From Coemansia sp. RSA 487 (Eukaryota; Kickxellomycota; Kickxellomycetes; Kickxellales; Kickxellaceae): a stretch of DNA of 53,557 nucleotides. The stretch covers positions 1 to 53,557 of the forward strand of contig JANBRJ010000107.1 of NCBI GenBank assembly GCA_027577595.1, given 5' to 3'. The notes under the pieces are model-generated. The model saw nothing but the letters and a program-made list of their open reading frames with translations. It was not told where the DNA came from and ran no database searches. Both the position numbers and the translations under genes were made by a program. This document shows, piece after piece, positions 40,192 through 51,400 of the stretch (position 1 is its first letter; each line of letters opens with the position of its first letter).

Positions 40192-42221
40192 CTCTGCATG
40201 GGGGGAGGGAGTGGTAGCATGATAGCATCAACAGAGGAGAGGTTTGTATCAATACAATCTCGCGTTCAGCGTTTTTTTTTTGGCTGATACAAGTATTATT
40301 TAAAAAAAAGTAAATATGTAAATAAGAACTATAAAATGAGTGGTTCCAGTAGCAGTGCGTTAAACTTGGCTATCCATATCGATCTTTGAAATACACAGAA
40401 ATTTGGGAGCAATGGCTACAATGTTTTTTTAACATGGACTATCCAGTTCAACTGCTGTGCGGGGGCTTCTTGTTCTTCTTCTTGTTCTTCTTGTTGCTGT
40501 TGTCATCGTTCTTTCCAGTAGGCTCGTACTCTATACTATGAGAGCTATGTCTTGAAGTTAATGGGATTCTTGTTTGCTTTTGGTTTTGGCATACACGGCA
40601 AATCTGGACTTGTGTTTCCAAGTTCGCCGTATTTGTAGATTTGCTTGTTTTATTTGCTGATATTGAGAGCATTATTATTTATAGGTGGTTAGTCGAAGAA
40701 ATTATATAGCTTACTTAATACAAAATATAATAGTATGCGCCTTATTCCCAATCTGAGCTGTCGATGTTTTTGTTGGCTTTTATACATCAACGATGGATGT
40801 CTCCAATCAAGGTAAAGAAAAGTTGACCTGGAACAAGCTGTCACTTTATTTTCACAAAAAGAAAAGAGGCACATATGAAGCGTGTCCCATATAATCTCTG
40901 ACTTAACCTTCCACGTGTAAGCATGCCTGTCATTTACCTTTCTTTATGCCATGTTTGTGGATGTGACTGCAAACGAAAAACAGGGGATTAAAAGAAGCAA
41001 CGAGGCATCGCTACACCACATGCAAATGGCTGCGTGTGCAACATAAAAGCTGACTGGAAGATATGTAGGTAAAGATTGCTTCTGGTGCGCCTTTTTATAA
41101 AAACAATGCAGCTGACCGGATCTTACCAGTGAGATGAACAACACCTATAGTAGACAGCTGCCTAAACTAAAGTCTCAGTTTTTTCCACCACTCCTTTACA
41201 GTACGTTGCTTGAAACAAAGCTTCAGCACTTTAAAGCATGACTATTGCATGATTGCTACGTTAAAGCAACTACAAAATGGCTAGCCGCCAAAAAATAGGA
41301 TAAAGTATGTATGCCAGGTAATAATAGCTAATAACGGACGTTGCAAAATGTTTACATCTCAGAGAATCAGCCGCAGTTTTATTTTTCTGTTTCTAAACTT
41401 TTCGAAAGGGCGGATCTTCAGGTAGTTTGAACAAAAAGTGCAACTAAATGGTGGAGTTCCGCACTGGCAGCAATGACGTAGTAGTACCAAATTTCGGTTG
41501 ATTTTCGCAATTGGAAAAGCGTGTTCTTACAAGCTTCAAAGCAATACAAAACGTCAGAGCATTCATGCTGTAGTTCTAGTCGTTTGTTTTCATGAAGCTA
41601 TCAATTGAACATCTTGTGCTTTTCGTTCTCTCTCGCTTTATTCTAGAATACGACGTAGTTAGTTTGAAAAAGGAAGATGTTTATATAAGTAAAGTCAAGC
41701 TTTCTACCCGTGGTATTCTTCCCTAAACACACGTGATACAAGCAAACACGGGCCTGGATGCATCCAAGGACACCACCCCTCTGTTTGTCCAAGGTGTACA
41801 CAGTGGCAAGAGAAAATAATTATAGCGAAGAATGTACAAGAACAAGAAATTGTTAATAAAAAGCACCTGTTTCAGATCCATGTAGGATATATTAGATCGT
41901 GGCTCCTTTTCCATTTCTGGAAATAATAACTACCTTTTTCGGAGACCTTGCATAAACATGTTTCCCTAAGTGTACAGCCATCCTTTTTTACTTTTATCAA
42001 GCAGCCCATTTTGTTGTTACGTTTTCTGCACATGCATATGCCTTTTACCATTCAGCAATCCTGCACTACTGCTGTTCAACACGCTGGTCCGAAAAACTTG
42101 AGACACTATCTAGCACCCACTCTTCCCTCAGAAGTCCTAATCCTTCGTTCAGCATCTCTTATCTCTTGTCTTTATTTTCTCTTTACAGTAGCAGCTAAAA
42201 GATCCAAACATAAACAACAGA
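40192..42221. other. Gene-poor AT-rich region
   Basis: About 2 kb with no gene I can support. It contains a TTCTTG-rich tract at 40463-40500. A 74-codon minus-strand frame at 40448-40672 has a Lys/Asn-rich end encoded by that tract and a single CRVC pair, which I do not trust. The right 250 bases are the T-rich promoter/leader of the CRAL-TRIO gene. A CACGTG-like ACACGTGA lies near 41729. Confidence 0.45.
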
Positions 42222-43517
42222 ATGTCTGCCACCGAAATCCCAGACGCCCAGGAGTACTACCAGAAAGGCGAGAAGCCCACCGATGGCAGCGTCGGTCATT
42301 TGACAGCCGAGCAGGAAAAGGCGCTAAAAAGCCTGTGGGCCAAGGTCCTCGCTCATTTCGACACGACAGCAGACGACCCACTCAAGGTCGCTTGCAGCCA
42401 AGTCAAACAAACCCCATTTGCAGTTGCTGACCTTCCATCAAAGGACGCTGAGACTATCGAAAGATGGTACAAGGAGAACAATAAAACCGCCAGCGACCCC
42501 AAGACACAGACTGTGCGTAATAAGCTCTATCTAGACGGTAGTCACGACTCTGCTGTGCCAGCGGAATTCAAACCGCTGTTCCAGAACGATAGCAGCGTCA
42601 GATATTTCTCTCACGTTTTTTGGCAGGCGTGCATGTTGCACAGGAACCCTGATTCGTATCTGTTGACGTTTCTGCGCGCGACTCTGTGGAACATACAGCA
42701 GGCGTTTGAGCGCTTGGTTTTCTCGGTGAACTGGCGCGCATATCAGGCCATCGACAGGTTGATGTGGTTTGGCGAGCTGGAACAGAACAACAGAATGATG
42801 GAGAACGGGCTGGCCATGGCTAAGGGATTCGATAAGTTTGGTTATCCGGTAATAGTTGTGCGTATCAGACTGAACAGGCCGAATGAGCGTGGCGATGGCG
42901 ATGTCGAGAGGTTTGCAGCATTCTGCTTGGAAAGCACAGCGCAAATGGCTCGTGAATACGGCGAGAGAGCCACAATTTTGTATGACTTTACCGGTTTCAA
43001 GATGGAGAACGTCGACCTGGCCTTTATAAAGAATCTCTTATCATCAATTAGAGACACATACCCGCAAATGTATTGCTCAAGCCTTCTCTACGTGGATTCG
43101 TGGCTGTTTTCGGGTGTTTGGAGGGTTCTTAAAGGCTTTCTTGACCCAGTCAGCGCAAAACGCACGATCATTGTGAAGGACATCAATGCTCTGCAGACCT
43201 TTGTCGATCGCAGCCAGGTAATCAAGGAAGCTGGTGGTGATCTGCCCTATGAATACAAGTATATTCCACCGACAAGGGAAGAAAACGCAAAGATGTTTGA
43301 CTTCAGCGGCCGCAAGAGTGCGGAAGCTGCCTTTTTGCAGGCAGTTGACGCGTTTATCAACGAGACAAAGAGCTGGACCGCCGACAGCAACGATTCCGAG
43401 GATGTAAGCTATGCCTCTGAATCCCGCAAAGCTGCAGCCGAGAGCTTTAATTCTGCTGCAGAATCACTGGACCAGTATGTCCGTGCTCGCTCCCACTTTG
43501 AGCGTCTTGCAAGCTAA
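42222..43517 (+). CDS. CRAL-TRIO (Sec14-like) lipid-transfer protein
   Basis: 431 residues. After an acidic N terminus (LTAEQEKALKSLWAKVLAHF) there is a CRAL-TRIO N-terminal helical part with DSYLLTFLRATLWNIQQAFERL (the usual LLRFLRAR.FDV..A). The lipid-binding domain runs from about 190 to 350: GFDKFGYPVIVVRIRLN, ATILYDFTGFKMENVDLAFIKNLLS, YPQMYCSSLLYVDSWLFSGVWRVLKGFLDP and KRTIIVKDINALQTFV. The Ala/Ser-rich C terminus looks like an amphipathic helix. Probably cytosolic and membrane-associated, exchanging phosphoinositide or another lipid; close to the Sec14-like/Csr1 type, exact ligand unknown. The start ATG follows AACAACAGA in a good context. Confidence 0.9.
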   Translation: MSATEIPDAQEYYQKGEKPTDGSVGHLTAEQEKALKSLWAKVLAHFDTTADDPLKVACSQVKQTPFAVADLPSKDAETIERWYKENNKTASDPKTQTVRNKLYLDGSHDSAVPAEFKPLFQNDSSVRYFSHVFWQACMLHRNPDSYLLTFLRATLWNIQQAFERLVFSVNWRAYQAIDRLMWFGELEQNNRMMENGLAMAKGFDKFGYPVIVVRIRLNRPNERGDGDVERFAAFCLESTAQMAREYGERATILYDFTGFKMENVDLAFIKNLLSSIRDTYPQMYCSSLLYVDSWLFSGVWRVLKGFLDPVSAKRTIIVKDINALQTFVDRSQVIKEAGGDLPYEYKYIPPTREENAKMFDFSGRKSAEAAFLQAVDAFINETKSWTADSNDSEDVSYASESRKAAAESFNSAAESLDQYVRARSHFERLAS

Positions 43518-43669
43518 CCATATCTAGCGGCATATCGCTAAGCTTGACATCAGTATTGTTTTGCTACCCTACAAATGCTGAATATATTCTTTACCTAATG
43601 TTATTTAAAATTGCAACACTGCATTATTCTTTGAATCCAAGATGTTGGTAAAAAAAAATTAAAATGGAA

Positions 43670-43696
43670 ACACATTGCTGCTCAACAGCAATGTGT
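43670..43696. terminator. Perfect hairpin between convergent genes
   Basis: ACACATTGCTG (43670-43680) and CAGCAATGTGT (43686-43696) form an 11-bp perfect stem with loop CTCAA, followed by a T-run and preceded by an A-run. It lies between the stops of the CRAL-TRIO gene and the microprotein gene. Possible transcript-end structure for both strands; role inferred. Confidence 0.5.
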
Positions 43697-43756
43697 ATTT
43701 TTTTTGGAAAAGGTGCTAGATCAGCCTAAGCTTAACAGTAGTTTTGAAGTAAATGT

Positions 43757-43873
43757 TTACTTCGTCCCATTAGGCGTACCATCTGAGGCATGTGATTTGT
43801 GCTTATAAAACTCTGACGCGGGGACCTCTTTACCGCAGACAAAGCACATTTGCTTGCCTCCCTTGGAACCCAT
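43757..43873 (-). CDS. 38-residue zinc-binding microprotein candidate
   Basis: A short minus-strand ORF that ordinary length cut-offs miss. It begins MGSKGGKQ, then has CFVCGKEVPASEFYKHKSH and ends DGTPNGTK before TAA. The spacing Cys-x2-Cys ... His-x3-His suggests a single C2H2-like zinc site. The ATG follows a TATA/AT-rich leader (TTATAAAAAATATACAACTAAG), and the stop is within 250 bases of the convergent CRAL-TRIO stop. Composition (Lys, Gly, Ser, Cys) is not that of random AT-rich sequence. No family recognised; a nucleic-acid or ubiquitin-pathway adaptor is possible but unproven. Could be the last exon of a longer gene, though an in-frame ATG is present. Confidence 0.5.
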   Translation of the reverse strand: MGSKGGKQMCFVCGKEVPASEFYKHKSHASDGTPNGTK

Positions 43874-44734
43874 CTTAGTTGTATATTTTTTATAATATTT
43901 CGTTTCCTGTGTTTGGAGAGCAGGTGGTGTTCTGAATAAGTTGGTATATTGGTGATTGGGGATGGAGTTGTTGAGCTTTCAATTGTTGGTCAGAGAGATT
44001 CATACAAGTGGGTTTAAATAGTTCTAGGGGTCTCTATCCAGTCAAGAGCTAATTTTTTTCCGCATGAACAACATGCCAAAAACAAGAAAAGTAGGATGGC
44101 CTACAACTAGACTTTATGTTTCACATATAGTGTATCGCCCCTCCCCAAACTTTTAGTACAAGAGTCGGCAAATATAACAACAGCAAGATTGTCTTGGGCC
44201 ACTGCTTTCATGACCGTCTTCCAAATGCTGCATGAGACAAAGAAACAATGGCAGTACATGCCTTTTTGGAAATTCCGCACGTTTGCTACAAAAGTCCAAA
44301 CTTCAAGAAGTAACATGTCCAAATGCCAGCAATATTAAAAGAAGCAAAAACGTGTCAGAAAAATACGCACACGTAATTTAAAATCAAAAAGAGAAAATGT
44401 TACTTTAAATCCTACTCGCCTTTTGCTTAATGGTGGTTGATTTCTTTCTCCTTTTGGTGAAAAAGAGCAGATAATGTAAATACCCAACAGAAAACGCACA
44501 CAAGTGTTAAAAAGAACCCCTTCATATCGCGGATACACTGACAAGTCATCCAAAGCGAAAAAAAAAGCAGGACAGGAAATCATGCCATCGTTGACGGAAA
44601 ACACAAAGAAAGTATCAATGATATATACGTCATAAAGCTAAGTTAGCTATATCTTGCAACCGAATATGGCCAAACCGATTATTTTATTAAAGCAAAAATT
44701 CTAATGACGTGTACAATATAGATAGACTACTAGA
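43874..44734. other. Intergenic region
   Basis: AT-rich; promoter side of the microprotein and 3' flank of the PCI gene. Minus-strand frames at 44107-44322 and 44335-44604 are open but not assigned; the first has a VVIFADSCTKSLGRGD stretch faintly like the Fanzor segment before the RuvC-III strand. Confidence 0.35.
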
Positions 44735-45967
44735 TTACTGTGCTGAGGTTCCACCAGAGTAAATCAACGGGAATGGTTGTGTACGCGCTAGATTCAGCAC
44801 TCTTTGGTGATGGAAAAGATATCCACGTACAAATTTCTGCGATAGTAACGAAGTTAGGATACTTTCCATCTCAAAAATATCCATTCCAGGATTATCCGAC
44901 GCTAATTGGAACGCCACAAGTATGTTGCTATAAGGCACAGCGCTGTCACGCCCGGTTCCGCTATTTAATCGGCAAAGCCGGACCAAGGCATTTCTATATA
45001 TCAAAATTTCTGTCCGTTCCAAAAGCAAAAGGTAGTTTCCTTGCGATCTGAAGAAATCAATATTGGCTACAAGCGCCTGCTGGAACCCAGCAATGTTGCC
45101 CTTGCTGAAATGGTAGGCCAGGTGCAAGTACACAGGCTCCATTTGGTATTTTTCAAGCAATCTCCTGCTGGGCAGGCGCCCACGGATCATGTTTGCGACA
45201 ATAAGATGACGCAAGATGGCTCTTTTGTTGTGGTAGTGCCATGCAGGGCACGTGTTAAATGCATACTCTAGATACACCCGCGCAAGGTCCACGTAATAGC
45301 AAACCAAGTAGTAGCGTCCTAGCCAATAGCTATATCCAATACGGTCGCGCTGAGAAAAGACAGGCGACTTCCAAAAGGCCTTGACTTCAAGCGCCTTGCT
45401 CGCATAGGCGCCAGGAGCTGCAATTGTACGCAGCGAGATTTGAAGCAAAAGCCCGGCAACAAGAGGCGATCCTAATTTTTTGGACGAAGCCAACGCATTG
45501 CTGGTATCGCTAAGCAGGTCGATCAGCAACCGTAGCAGCAACGACGCCGACTGCGCATATACCGCTGGATCCCGCGTTTCGTTGTGCACAGACCCGGCAG
45601 ACAAGCACAAGGCAACTGCAATGGGCCGTATGGCTGGTACTAGCCAGGGCCCCCTTGTTCCCGATATTACCGCCGTGAAAAGCTCCACCACGCGACACAA
45701 TAGCTTGTGTCCCTCTTCTTTGCTGATAGATGGCTGATCGCGAACGTATTCCAAGTAAGCCGCCGTGAACTGCGCAAACACAGCGTTGTCCATAATAACC
45801 GTGTACTGCTCAAAGTCCTGGACGCCCTGGAGCTTGCTGCTGAGGATCGAAATAGTTTTTTCGCTGAATACAAAGAGCTTTGCCAGCGCCTCGCCATTTT
45901 CAAACATCACGCTTTCTTGCGCCGAGTTGACAAATGCGCTGGCAACACTATTGTAGTCCACGTCCAT
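44735..45967 (-). CDS. THP1: PCI-domain protein Thp1/PCID2-like (TREX-2 complex)
   Basis: TREX-2 couples transcription to mRNA export at the nuclear pore; Thp1/PCID2 binds Sac3 and RNA through its PCI domain. The 410-residue protein is helical throughout. The PCI region starts around YWLGRYYLVCYYVDLARVYLEYAF and continues NTCPAWHYHNKRAILRHLIVANMIRGRLPSRRLLEKYQ, which matches the PCID2/Csn12 pattern of a tyrosine-rich TPR followed by NKRxIL..LI and a GxLPS motif. The winged-helix part has YRNALVRLCRL and MESILTSLLSQKFVRGYLFHHQRVL. Length and motif favour Thp1/PCID2 over the related Csn12, but these two are hard to separate by eye. Confidence 0.85.
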   Translation of the reverse strand: MDVDYNSVASAFVNSAQESVMFENGEALAKLFVFSEKTISILSSKLQGVQDFEQYTVIMDNAVFAQFTAAYLEYVRDQPSISKEEGHKLLCRVVELFTAVISGTRGPWLVPAIRPIAVALCLSAGSVHNETRDPAVYAQSASLLLRLLIDLLSDTSNALASSKKLGSPLVAGLLLQISLRTIAAPGAYASKALEVKAFWKSPVFSQRDRIGYSYWLGRYYLVCYYVDLARVYLEYAFNTCPAWHYHNKRAILRHLIVANMIRGRLPSRRLLEKYQMEPVYLHLAYHFSKGNIAGFQQALVANIDFFRSQGNYLLLLERTEILIYRNALVRLCRLNSGTGRDSAVPYSNILVAFQLASDNPGMDIFEMESILTSLLSQKFVRGYLFHHQRVLNLARTQPFPLIYSGGTSAQ

Positions 45968-46036
45968 TGCTGGGATAAATTATACAGAACCAATATAATA
46001 GTAACAATTAGTGGAGGAAGCTGCAGCTGTTCTTGT

Positions 46037-47575
46037 TCATGCTTTTTTCCTCCTATTCAAAACGTTATGTGATTGCACGCGTTTAGCATGTCTGTGGCAG
46101 TGTTTACGGGGACAATCAGGTGATGACATCACATCGGATTTCTCCATGGGTTTCACTGATGTTCGCGTGGTTTTGGTGTATATACTGTGACCATTCAACG
46201 CAATTGGTTTTGCACAGCACAGTATGTGTGTTTCAAGTTGTTTGAAAAATGCATCCGAGTTAGGCTTGCGACGCAAAAGGCTTTGGATGCTCACATTAAG
46301 ACTACGACTGCCACTAAAGCATAGGATTTCTTTGCGAAAATCGGCTCCTGTCTTGTTTGTTTCGCAGTTTCTTGAGGGAGGAATTAAAAACGTCATGTCT
46401 TTGGCGTAAACTTCCAACCAAAGATGCCCATAGAATCTGGAACTGTCCGTGTCTACAAAATGGGTAGCAGTGGCGACACTACACATATTGATGCTGTTAT
46501 ACGCAATGCGAGCGACATCATTGCTCAGTCTCCTATACTCGGTGCCAGCGTCTACCGTATCATCGCTATTACTGCTAATAATCATGTCATGGAGTCCAAG
46601 AAACAATGCATTTATATAAATTGAAAGGAAGCTGGGCTTGTACATTTCTACAAACATATCAATAGGCTGCTTAGGTAACGGTGCACCTGTGACATGGTGC
46701 TGGTGTAACTTTACAAAGAATGTCAGGATGGAAGCACCAGTTTTCCATTATCGCATTAGGAATTTCAGCACAATTGCATTCGACTCTTGTTTCGTGAAAT
46801 GTGCTTCATTTTGTCTGCAAGCAGATATTGTGGAATGCATGCGTCATCTCGTGAACCAGGTTCCTAAAGTTATTGTGTCTAAGCAGAGCGGGTGTTGAAC
46901 CAGCTTGCTGGGGGAAGTTGGATAAAAATGCAACCACCAAATATTTATGTGCTCCATCTGGCTGTAAAAAAACCCTGGGTGCAACTGTTTGTTTGTTGTT
47001 TTGGCCATATGATCTACCAATACACGCTCAGAATCAGCTTTGAAGCCCAGCAGCAATGCCCGTTCTAGGCGTAACGAAACCACTTCTTGGAGCAATCCGA
47101 TATTTCTTGTACGCTTATCCTTGCGCATGCAGTTTATTTTTAGCTGCCGTCTTTCAACTCTCTGCCAGACGCTATGGATAGGTAGGCCAAGTGTGAAAAA
47201 CATTTCAACTACAAGAAGCAAAAATTATTATCAGCAAATAAATGCATTGAACGATTATTTGTTACATTTATTGTGGTTAGAAATCGTACATCTACAACCC
47301 ACTGCAAGGGCATGCTTTGCATCGACACAAGTATCACGAACGTCCTTACTTATGCTTACGTCCTGCAAAAGAACAATGAATCTTGCTCCCGATTTGAATC
47401 TGTTTTTGTGATGAGCAAGGGTAGCAATCGTGTTTTCAAACGCCAGCTGTGTGCAGGCCGCCACTTTGTCAAAGACAAACCGCTCCTGCGAAATAATATT
47501 GTCTGTCTTGTGGCGAATAGAGTCGGCAGTGGGATTGAAATCAAACACAAGATGCGGGGCTTTGTGGCCTAGCAT
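46037..47575 (-). pseudogene. M3 zinc metallopeptidase pseudogene (Prd1/thimet-like)
   Basis: Remains of a saccharolysin/thimet oligopeptidase gene (family length near 700 residues). Blocks in order on the minus strand: 47575-47255 reads LVFDFNPTADSIRHKTDNII, then FDKVAAC..LAFENTIATLA. 47221-about 46985 reads RRQLKINCMRKDKRTRNIGL, then EVVSLRLERALLLGFKA. About 46945-46810 reads SNFPQQAGSTPALLRHNN with zinc motif HEMTH at 46853-46839 (family HEFGH). 46760-46710 has MENWCFHPDIL. 46657-about 46230 reads SSRFYGHLWLEVYAKDM and ends RRKPNSDAFFKQL. There is a stop shortly after HEMTH, frame changes between blocks, and about 110 and 140 family residues are missing in two gaps. Beyond FFKQL the frame runs into repeat sequence. 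Confidence 0.85.
46166..46240 (-). repeat. Second copy of the unnamed dispersed repeat
   Basis: CCATTCAACGC at 46190 onward followed by a run nearly identical to 3324-3351. It starts exactly where the M3 homology ends, so it marks the 3' border of the pseudogene. Confidence 0.5.
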
Positions 47576-48425
47576 CGAAAAATTGGGGAAAATTGTGGAT
47601 ATGATTATTATTCATAAATGTTATTTAAAGTAGCGAGAAGACTGAGAGGAGAAGCACGAATGGACTCTAAATCGGTCAGATATAGGAAATAAATAGGAAG
47701 CAGATAAACGTAAAAGGAAACAAAAAGATGTACCAAGGAGTTCGCTGTTATTCCATGCAATTATATTGAAACAGAGAAATATAAATGCAGAAATGATATC
47801 TTTGCGCTTTTGCAACAACATTAATAAACACAGGGATGGAAGGAAATTGCCTGGATTCACAAAAACAATTGCTGTAGCTAGTTTCTCTATTTGTCGCCAT
47901 ATTCGTTTTATTATTCATGTGTGCTTCCAGAGAAACGAGATGATATTAATGTTGATGCAGTTGTACAATTTTCCAATGTCCGAGCTTAGACTTGTACAAA
48001 AAGGGTTGTTTATTTAGTCTCAATATGTTTTCATCTCATTCTGCAACAGATGGACCTCATCCAAAGTCATGGAACCGGACATTCAATGCAACGCATTATG
48101 CATGGACGATGGTTCAAAACAGGATTTACTTTTGAATTGGCAATTCCGATAACCGAGCCGGTAGCTGGGCACATCCTCCATTCCTTGGAGTCTGGTTCGT
48201 TGGCACGTGCACAATGTTGCCTGCAAAATAGCTGGTCGGGCGGGAGGCAAGACAAATAAGAAACTTGTAACATTTCCAAATACAGTGCTGTCCAAAACTA
48301 ACATCCACCCATTGGGCCAAGTCTGCGCTATATGAAAATTTGCGTAAAACAAGATTTGAAACAAGTAAAACAACGAATGATACGAATTCTAGAATTAAAC
48401 GGCAGGAAATATTTAAAAAAAAAGA
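47576..48425. other. Intergenic region
   Basis: Left part AT-rich. A more GC-rich patch at 48050-48320 is open in several frames on both strands (for example plus 48050-48259), without any motif I recognise; it could be another eroded gene fragment. Confidence 0.4.
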
Positions 48426-51400
48426 TCAGTGGACACTGTCAGCAGAGAGCGGACGCTCGATGCACTGATGCACAGGCACAGCAACGTTTGTGGCAGACTG
48501 GGTTTGGTGGTGGAATCTAAACTGCGAAGGTGGCTCGAGAGAGTGATCTGCAAACCCGGGAGTTTCCGACGACAGTTTGCTAGCACCAGGTGGTTTGTAA
48601 GGCGACGGCGCTTGCAGTTTGCGCTGTGACCTGTCGCCAGTAAACGCATGCAGCATCCGATCCTTCTGACGCGCAGCCCAAGCACGCGCCCTGGCTGCAG
48701 TATGTCGTCCGCCAGCGTCGGACAGGCTGGTTTTTGTCGAATTCACGGACATGTTTGTGTGCGACCCGCGTTTGTAAACGGCCTGGACAGCACCGACCCT
48801 GTGTAAATAATCTGCGCTGTTGTTGATCCCTTTCGCATGTGCTGGCGACGATGCAGCAGTGGTCGGAAGATATGGCGAGGAGGAGGCATTGCGCCCAGCA
48901 CCCTGCGGCCGTTGCGCCAGCGACTGACGCTTGCTTATTGGGCTGTTGTGGCCGAATCCACTGGTGCCGTTCGCGGAGTGCGGTGGGTGGTACCGTTTAG
49001 GGATTGTGCTATCGATGGGGCCGCTACCGCCGGCATTCTGGCTAGGCTGGGATATGGCAGTGCCATCGGCGCTGTCGCCAGACATTCTGAGTGCCGCACG
49101 GATCCACTCGGTGTCGATATCGCTTGCGTCAGCATCCTGAGCCACGGTGCTGGGCGACTGGATGGTCGGTCCGTTGCCCGATTCAGTCTGGTGGTAGTGC
49201 ATGTTGACCGCAGACTGGCCAGGGCTTCTTCTGATCCCGTTGCTGCTGCCACCGGGACTCGGCATACCATGGTAGTTGAGCGACATGGAAGGCGAGTTAC
49301 TGGACGCATAGCGTGACGGCGACCGCGAGTTGTCAAGCTCTCGTTTCTTGAGCGACCGTGCATCAACCGCGCCGTAGCGACTGTCGGCAACAACGCTGAA
49401 CTCGTTGATAATTGCGTAAATGTCGTCGCCGATCGTCAGCGAATCGCCCTTGACGTGGCCACTCCCATCACCACCCCCAGAATTGCCGCCGCCGCCAGTG
49501 GGTAGCTGCTGCTGCTGTCGCTGGTACATCTGCTGCTGCTGCTGGCTGGTCAGGCCATCGCGGTATCCAAAGGTGTTTCTCGGCGACGGAGAGTACACGG
49601 TTGGGCTGTACGCACTGTAGTTGCTGGTCGAGTTGTTACGCGCAAGATTAGCCTCAGCGTTGCGCTCGGCAGCACCGGCCGCAAGCAAGCTGGCACGCGC
49701 CTCAGCTGCATGCTGGCGCGCAGCTTCGTTGGAGTACGTGCTGATTCGGCGGATATCTGGATACGATGTCAGTACAGATGCGCCTGTTGGGCTTGTTGGC
49801 GACGCGTTGACTGTCAGACGCGCAAACGCCTCGTTGATTGCGTCCGATTCTGTGCGCAGCATTGGCGGCGCCTCAGCCGTGAATGAGTCGGCGCTGTCGC
49901 CGGGCTGCTCAACATAGGCAATGGTCGACCCATGCGTGGCGCTGTCGCGACTGCTGACACTGCGGCTATCAGAAGGTACTTCTTTGGGCGTCCACTGTTG
50001 CTGATGCTGTCGATTATGGTGCTGTTCTTGCTGGTTCTGGCTCTGGCTCTGTGCAGCAGCATGCGCCTTTGCTCGGGCAGCCTGTGCCGCGGCTCGGATG
50101 CGCTCGTTCTCTGCGTCCTTGCGTGCCTTTTCTGCACGCAACCGCTCAGCCTCAGCGTCTTTGCGCTGCGCCTCCACCTCCATTCTGGCCCTCTCGGCGT
50201 CCTCGCGCATCTTGACCTCGCGTAACTGCTCAAACCTGGCACGGGCAAAGATGCCACGGACCAAGGCCTGTATTTCCCGCGCACATCTGTTGCGCTCGAG
50301 TTGACGCTTGGTCTCACAGTACCTAACCCACCCTTCCTCGATGACGGCCACAGCGCAGCGCCGGCGCAGAAGCTCGATCTTGCACGAGAACAAGTGGCTC
50401 CGATACCACCGCTGGATCAGCTTGGCTGCCATAGTCATCCTACGGTAGCTGCTGCGGACAAGCACGGCGCGACAATGCTTCTGGATCACCACTGCAGCGC
50501 TTTCGAAAAGATACGACCGCTTCTTCTCCATGATAGCCCACTGGCCAGCGCGGAAGAATACCTTGGTCAGACCAATCTGATACTGCTCTTGGTCGGGGAG
50601 GCAGGAATTGAGGATCGAGCGGCACAGTGCGTGCTCCTCTTCAGTGGGAGGCATGTCGGCAGCTTCTGCAGGCACGGGTTTTCCTCCAGCTGGCGTGTTG
50701 GCCGACGACGACGACGCCCCAGAGCTGGCCAGGAGCACAGCGTAGCGGTCGTTGAAGGTGCGGATGGGCACGCGCGACGGATACCCGGCCTTGCTGATGC
50801 GGATTGTTTCGATGACGCCGCACGACCGCAGCTGCGAGATCACCATCTGCTGCTCGAACTTCCATGCTGCTTTGGCTTCGTTGGGCTTGATGCATCGAAC
50901 GTAGTGCATTTCGGTCTCTGCCAGTGTTGACATCAGCCCCGCCAGAGACCGCTTGAACACCCCGGCAAGCGTGGGTGCCTGTCTGCGCTGAAATGCCCCG
51001 CCGCCGCCGCCGCCTCCTCCCACACCCGATGACACGGTTGGTGAGCCACGCGTCCCGAGTCCACGTGTTGGCGATCCGAATGCCGGGCTGGATGTGCGCA
51101 CGACCGGCGAGCTCCTGCCAGACGACATACCTGCAGTAGTGACAGCCGCTGGCGTTCTAGGGCTGATGTTGCTGCCTTGGTCTCTGGACGGATGCTTCTG
51201 GTGGTGGCCTGATGGAAGTCTGGTGTTCGCGTTTGCCAGATTTGACACAAACTCAAATGAGCTGGAGCACAGAAGATCGAGGATCTCGTCAGGAACGGTG
51301 TCTTTGTTCTTCTCCAGAAACCCGTCGCCCTCGTACGTGACGTCGTGCGCATAGTGGCGGACGGTGAAGGCGGTGTTGGAGAAGCGGGGCTTGCGGAAGT

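Noticed and set aside
40448-40672. 74-codon Lys/Asn-rich frame
   Set aside because: Its C-terminal third is encoded by the TTCTTG-rich tract; a lone CRVC pair is not enough.
48050-48373. Overlapping plus and minus frames between the M3 pseudogene and myosin
   Set aside because: No recognisable motif in any frame and no way to choose a strand.
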